This document shows, one piece after another, positions 47,501-49,285 of a stretch of 49,285 nucleotides of DNA. A model generated the notes under the pieces. The model did no database searches, was not told the origin of the DNA, and worked only from the letters and a program-made list of their open reading frames with translations. Position numbers and translations under genes: made by a program. The stretch spans positions 1 through 49,285 of the forward strand of contig CAJMRD010000002.1 in NCBI GenBank assembly GCA_905215725.1, in the 5' to 3' direction. The DNA is from an uncultured bacterium. Its GTDB lineage: Bacteria > Actinomycetota > Coriobacteriia > Coriobacteriales > Coriobacteriaceae. Position 1 is the stretch's first letter. Every line of letters begins with the position of its first letter.

Positions 47501-49180
47501 ATGGCAGAGTTTATCTACCAGATGTATCAGGCTCGCAAGGCCCATGGCGACAAGGTGATCCTTGACGACGTGACCCTGAGCTTCTACCCCGGTGCCAAGA
47601 TCGGCGTCGTGGGTCCCAACGGCATGGGTAAGTCGACCCTGCTCAAGATTATGGCCGGCATCGAGGAGGTCTCCAACGGCGATGCCAGGCTCACCCCCGG
47701 CTACACTGTGGGCATCCTGCAGCAGGAGCCGCCGCTCGACGACGACAAGACCGTCATCGAGAACGTGCGCATGGCGTTTGGCGATATGATCGCCAAGGTC
47801 GATCGCTTCAATAAGATCGGCGAGGAGATGTGCGACCCGGATTGCGACATGGACGCCCTCATGGCCGAGATGGGCAAGCTCCAGGACGAGATCGACGCCG
47901 CCGACGGCTGGGATATCGATTCCAAGCTCGGCCAGGCCATGGACGCCCTGCAGCTGCCCGATTCCGACATGCCGGTCAACGTACTTTCCGGCGGCGAGCG
48001 CCGTCGCGTGGCCCTGTGCAAGCTGCTGCTCGAGGCTCCCGACCTGCTGCTGCTCGACGAGCCCACGAACCACCTGGACGCCGAATCGATCCTGTGGCTC
48101 GAGCACTTCCTGCACAACTACCAGGGCGCGGTGCTTGCCGTCACGCACGATCGCTACTTCCTGGATAACGTTGCCGAGTGGATCTGCGAGGTCGACCGCG
48201 GTCACCTTTATCCCTACAAGGGCAACTACTCCACGTATCTGGAGACCAAGGCCGCCCGTATCGAGGCGCAGGGCAACCGCGACGCCAAGCTCGCCAAGCG
48301 CATGGAGGCCGAGCTCGAGTGGGTACGCAGCTCGCCCAAGGCTCGCCAGGCCAAGAACAAGGCCCGTCTGGCTCGTTACGAGGAGATGGAGGCCGAGGCC
48401 CGCGCAAGCCAGAAGCTCGACTGGACCGACATCCGCATCCCCGTGGGCCCGCGTCTGGGCAACAAGGTGCTCGAGGCTCATCACCTGCACAAGGAGTTCG
48501 ATGGCCGTGTGCTCATCGACGACCTATCGTTCACCCTGCCGCGCAACGGTATCGTGGGCGTCATCGGCCCCAACGGTGTGGGCAAGACCACGCTGTTCAA
48601 GACCATCGTGGGCCTGGAGCCGCTGACTTCGGGCGAGCTCGAGGTGGGCGAGACCGTCAAGATCTCCTATGTCGATCAGAACCGTTCCGGCATCGACCCC
48701 GATAAGAACCTGTGGGAGGTCGTCTCGGATGGCCTGGACCACATGATGGTCGGTGAGACCGAGGTTCCGAGCCGCGCTTATGTGGCGAGCTTTGGCTTTA
48801 AGGGCCAGGACCAGCAGAAGCGCGCTGGCGTACTCTCCGGTGGCGAGCGCAACCGTCTGAACCTGGCGCTCACGCTCAAGCAGGGCGGCAACCTGCTGCT
48901 CCTCGATGAGCCCACGAACGACCTCGACGTCGAGACGCTGTCCTCGCTCGAGGCGGCGCTGCTCGAGTTCCCGGGCTGCTCGGTGGTCATTAGCCACGAC
49001 CGCATGTTCTTGGACCGCGTCGCCACGCACATTCTGGCGTGGGAGGGCACCGACGAGAATCCGGGCAACTGGTATTGGTTTGAGGGCAACTTTGAGGCCT
49101 ATCAGGCCAACCGTATCGAGCGCCTGGGCGAGGACGCAGCCCAGCCGCATCGTATTCACCGCAAGCTGACGCGCGACTAG
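47501..49180 (+). CDS. ettA: ABC-F ATPase, energy-dependent translational throttle protein
   Basis: A 559-residue ABC-F protein with two ATP-binding domains and no membrane segment. Walker A motifs are GPNGMGKST and GPNGVGKTT; signatures LSGGERRR and LSGGERNR; Walker B LLLLDEPTNHLD and LLLLDEPTNDLD. The arm insert and the P-site tRNA-interaction linker (RSSPKARQAKNKARLARYEEM region) are those of EttA, which gates the ribosome's first elongation step according to ATP/ADP ratio. Gene size matches EttA. The start has agaaagga upstream. Confidence 0.93.
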   Translation: MAEFIYQMYQARKAHGDKVILDDVTLSFYPGAKIGVVGPNGMGKSTLLKIMAGIEEVSNGDARLTPGYTVGILQQEPPLDDDKTVIENVRMAFGDMIAKVDRFNKIGEEMCDPDCDMDALMAEMGKLQDEIDAADGWDIDSKLGQAMDALQLPDSDMPVNVLSGGERRRVALCKLLLEAPDLLLLDEPTNHLDAESILWLEHFLHNYQGAVLAVTHDRYFLDNVAEWICEVDRGHLYPYKGNYSTYLETKAARIEAQGNRDAKLAKRMEAELEWVRSSPKARQAKNKARLARYEEMEAEARASQKLDWTDIRIPVGPRLGNKVLEAHHLHKEFDGRVLIDDLSFTLPRNGIVGVIGPNGVGKTTLFKTIVGLEPLTSGELEVGETVKISYVDQNRSGIDPDKNLWEVVSDGLDHMMVGETEVPSRAYVASFGFKGQDQQKRAGVLSGGERNRLNLALTLKQGGNLLLLDEPTNDLDVETLSSLEAALLEFPGCSVVISHDRMFLDRVATHILAWEGTDENPGNWYWFEGNFEAYQANRIERLGEDAAQPHRIHRKLTRD

Positions 49181-49183
49181 ATC

Positions 49184-49210
49184 GTTACGCGGTTTTCCAA
49201 ACCGCGTAAC
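49184..49210 (+). terminator. Hairpin after ettA
   Basis: A perfect 12-bp stem (gttacgcggttt / aaaccgcgtaac) with a 3-nt loop begins 3 nt after the ettA stop. There is no T-run after it, so it may protect the RNA end or terminate weakly. Confidence 0.6.
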
Positions 49211-49258
49211 TGCTCGACGCTGCAAATGTCCCAGAGCGGCAATCTGACGTTCAATCGT

Positions 49259-49285
49259 CGGGCATGGCCAAAAGGCCTATGCCCT
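49259..49285. repeat. Hairpin at the right window edge
   Basis: gggcatggcc and ggcctatgccc pair with one bulge around an AAAA loop. It may be a terminator whose tail lies beyond the window. Confidence 0.45.

Noticed and set aside
47153..48490. 445-codon open frame antisense to ettA and sdpI
   Set aside because: Shadow of ABC-F coding sequence; it crosses the sdpI terminator and ettA leader.
1..49285. CRISPR array, tRNA or rRNA genes, insertion sequences
   Set aside because: No regular repeat-spacer pattern, tRNA T-loop-like GGTTCRA with acceptor stem, rRNA block or transposase frame was seen.

Overview
The window looks like chromosome of a GC-rich, anaerobic gut actinobacterium of the class Coriobacteriia, most likely Collinsella. 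This is inferred from the base and codon use, the anaerobic enzymes (NrdG, flavodoxin, a [4Fe-4S] aldo/keto reductase) and a fructoselysine-type operon; no rRNA was available to confirm it. Almost all of the sequence is intact protein-coding DNA. I see no tRNA, rRNA, CRISPR array or insertion sequence.

Layout. 1-5.7 kb: nrdG, a short folate run (folE, an HD-domain gene, folB), then on the minus strand a YgjP-type metallopeptidase and an M19 dipeptidase, then a slyD/ureE-like pair with no urease genes. 5.7-10.2 kb: a HAD phosphatase, a PerR-like regulator, acylphosphatase, a Gfo/Idh oxidoreductase, RNase HI and a LysR regulator. 10.2-11.9 kb: metY, divergent from the LysR gene, with a clear promoter, an upstream dyad and a 17-codon leader peptide. 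12-18 kb: a secreted 3D-like protein, two small proteins, a PanE-like reductase, an iron-sulfur aldo/keto reductase, a second Gfo/Idh enzyme and endonuclease IV; the last two genes are each preceded by a copy of the same covarying palindrome. 18-21.4 kb: a polar amino-acid ABC transporter whose permease carries an extra extracytoplasmic domain. 21.4-26 kb: flavodoxin and DUF3793, a membrane-tethered CopZ-like protein behind a CsoR-like site, an SOS-controlled Y-family polymerase with YolD, and a truncated iron-ADH-like gene between inverted repeats. 26-27.8 kb: pgi.

27.9-30.8 kb: an accessory-looking minus-strand operon of an uncharacterised protein, a ClpP-type peptidase and a soluble VirD4/TraG-type ATPase, with no relaxase or mating-channel genes. 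31.2-32.9 kb: two HAD phosphatases.

33-44.4 kb: the most striking region. A HutC/GntR regulator is followed by an 11.4-kb plus-strand catabolic cluster: YfcC-type transporter, YtcJ-like amidohydrolase, TIM-barrel epimerase, FrlB-like SIS deglycase and FrlD-like kinase, then after an internal hairpin a second FrlD-like kinase, a second amidohydrolase, YjbQ, BtpA/SgcQ and an FGGY kinase. The first half reads as an Amadori-product (fructoselysine-type) pathway. The second half is an unexplained extension that probably handles a related or released sugar. A promoter followed by a perfect palindrome upstream of the transporter suggests local repression by the GntR protein.

44.4-49.3 kb: TatD and TcdA, a candidate orphan small RNA, an SdpR/SdpI-like immunity pair, and EttA.
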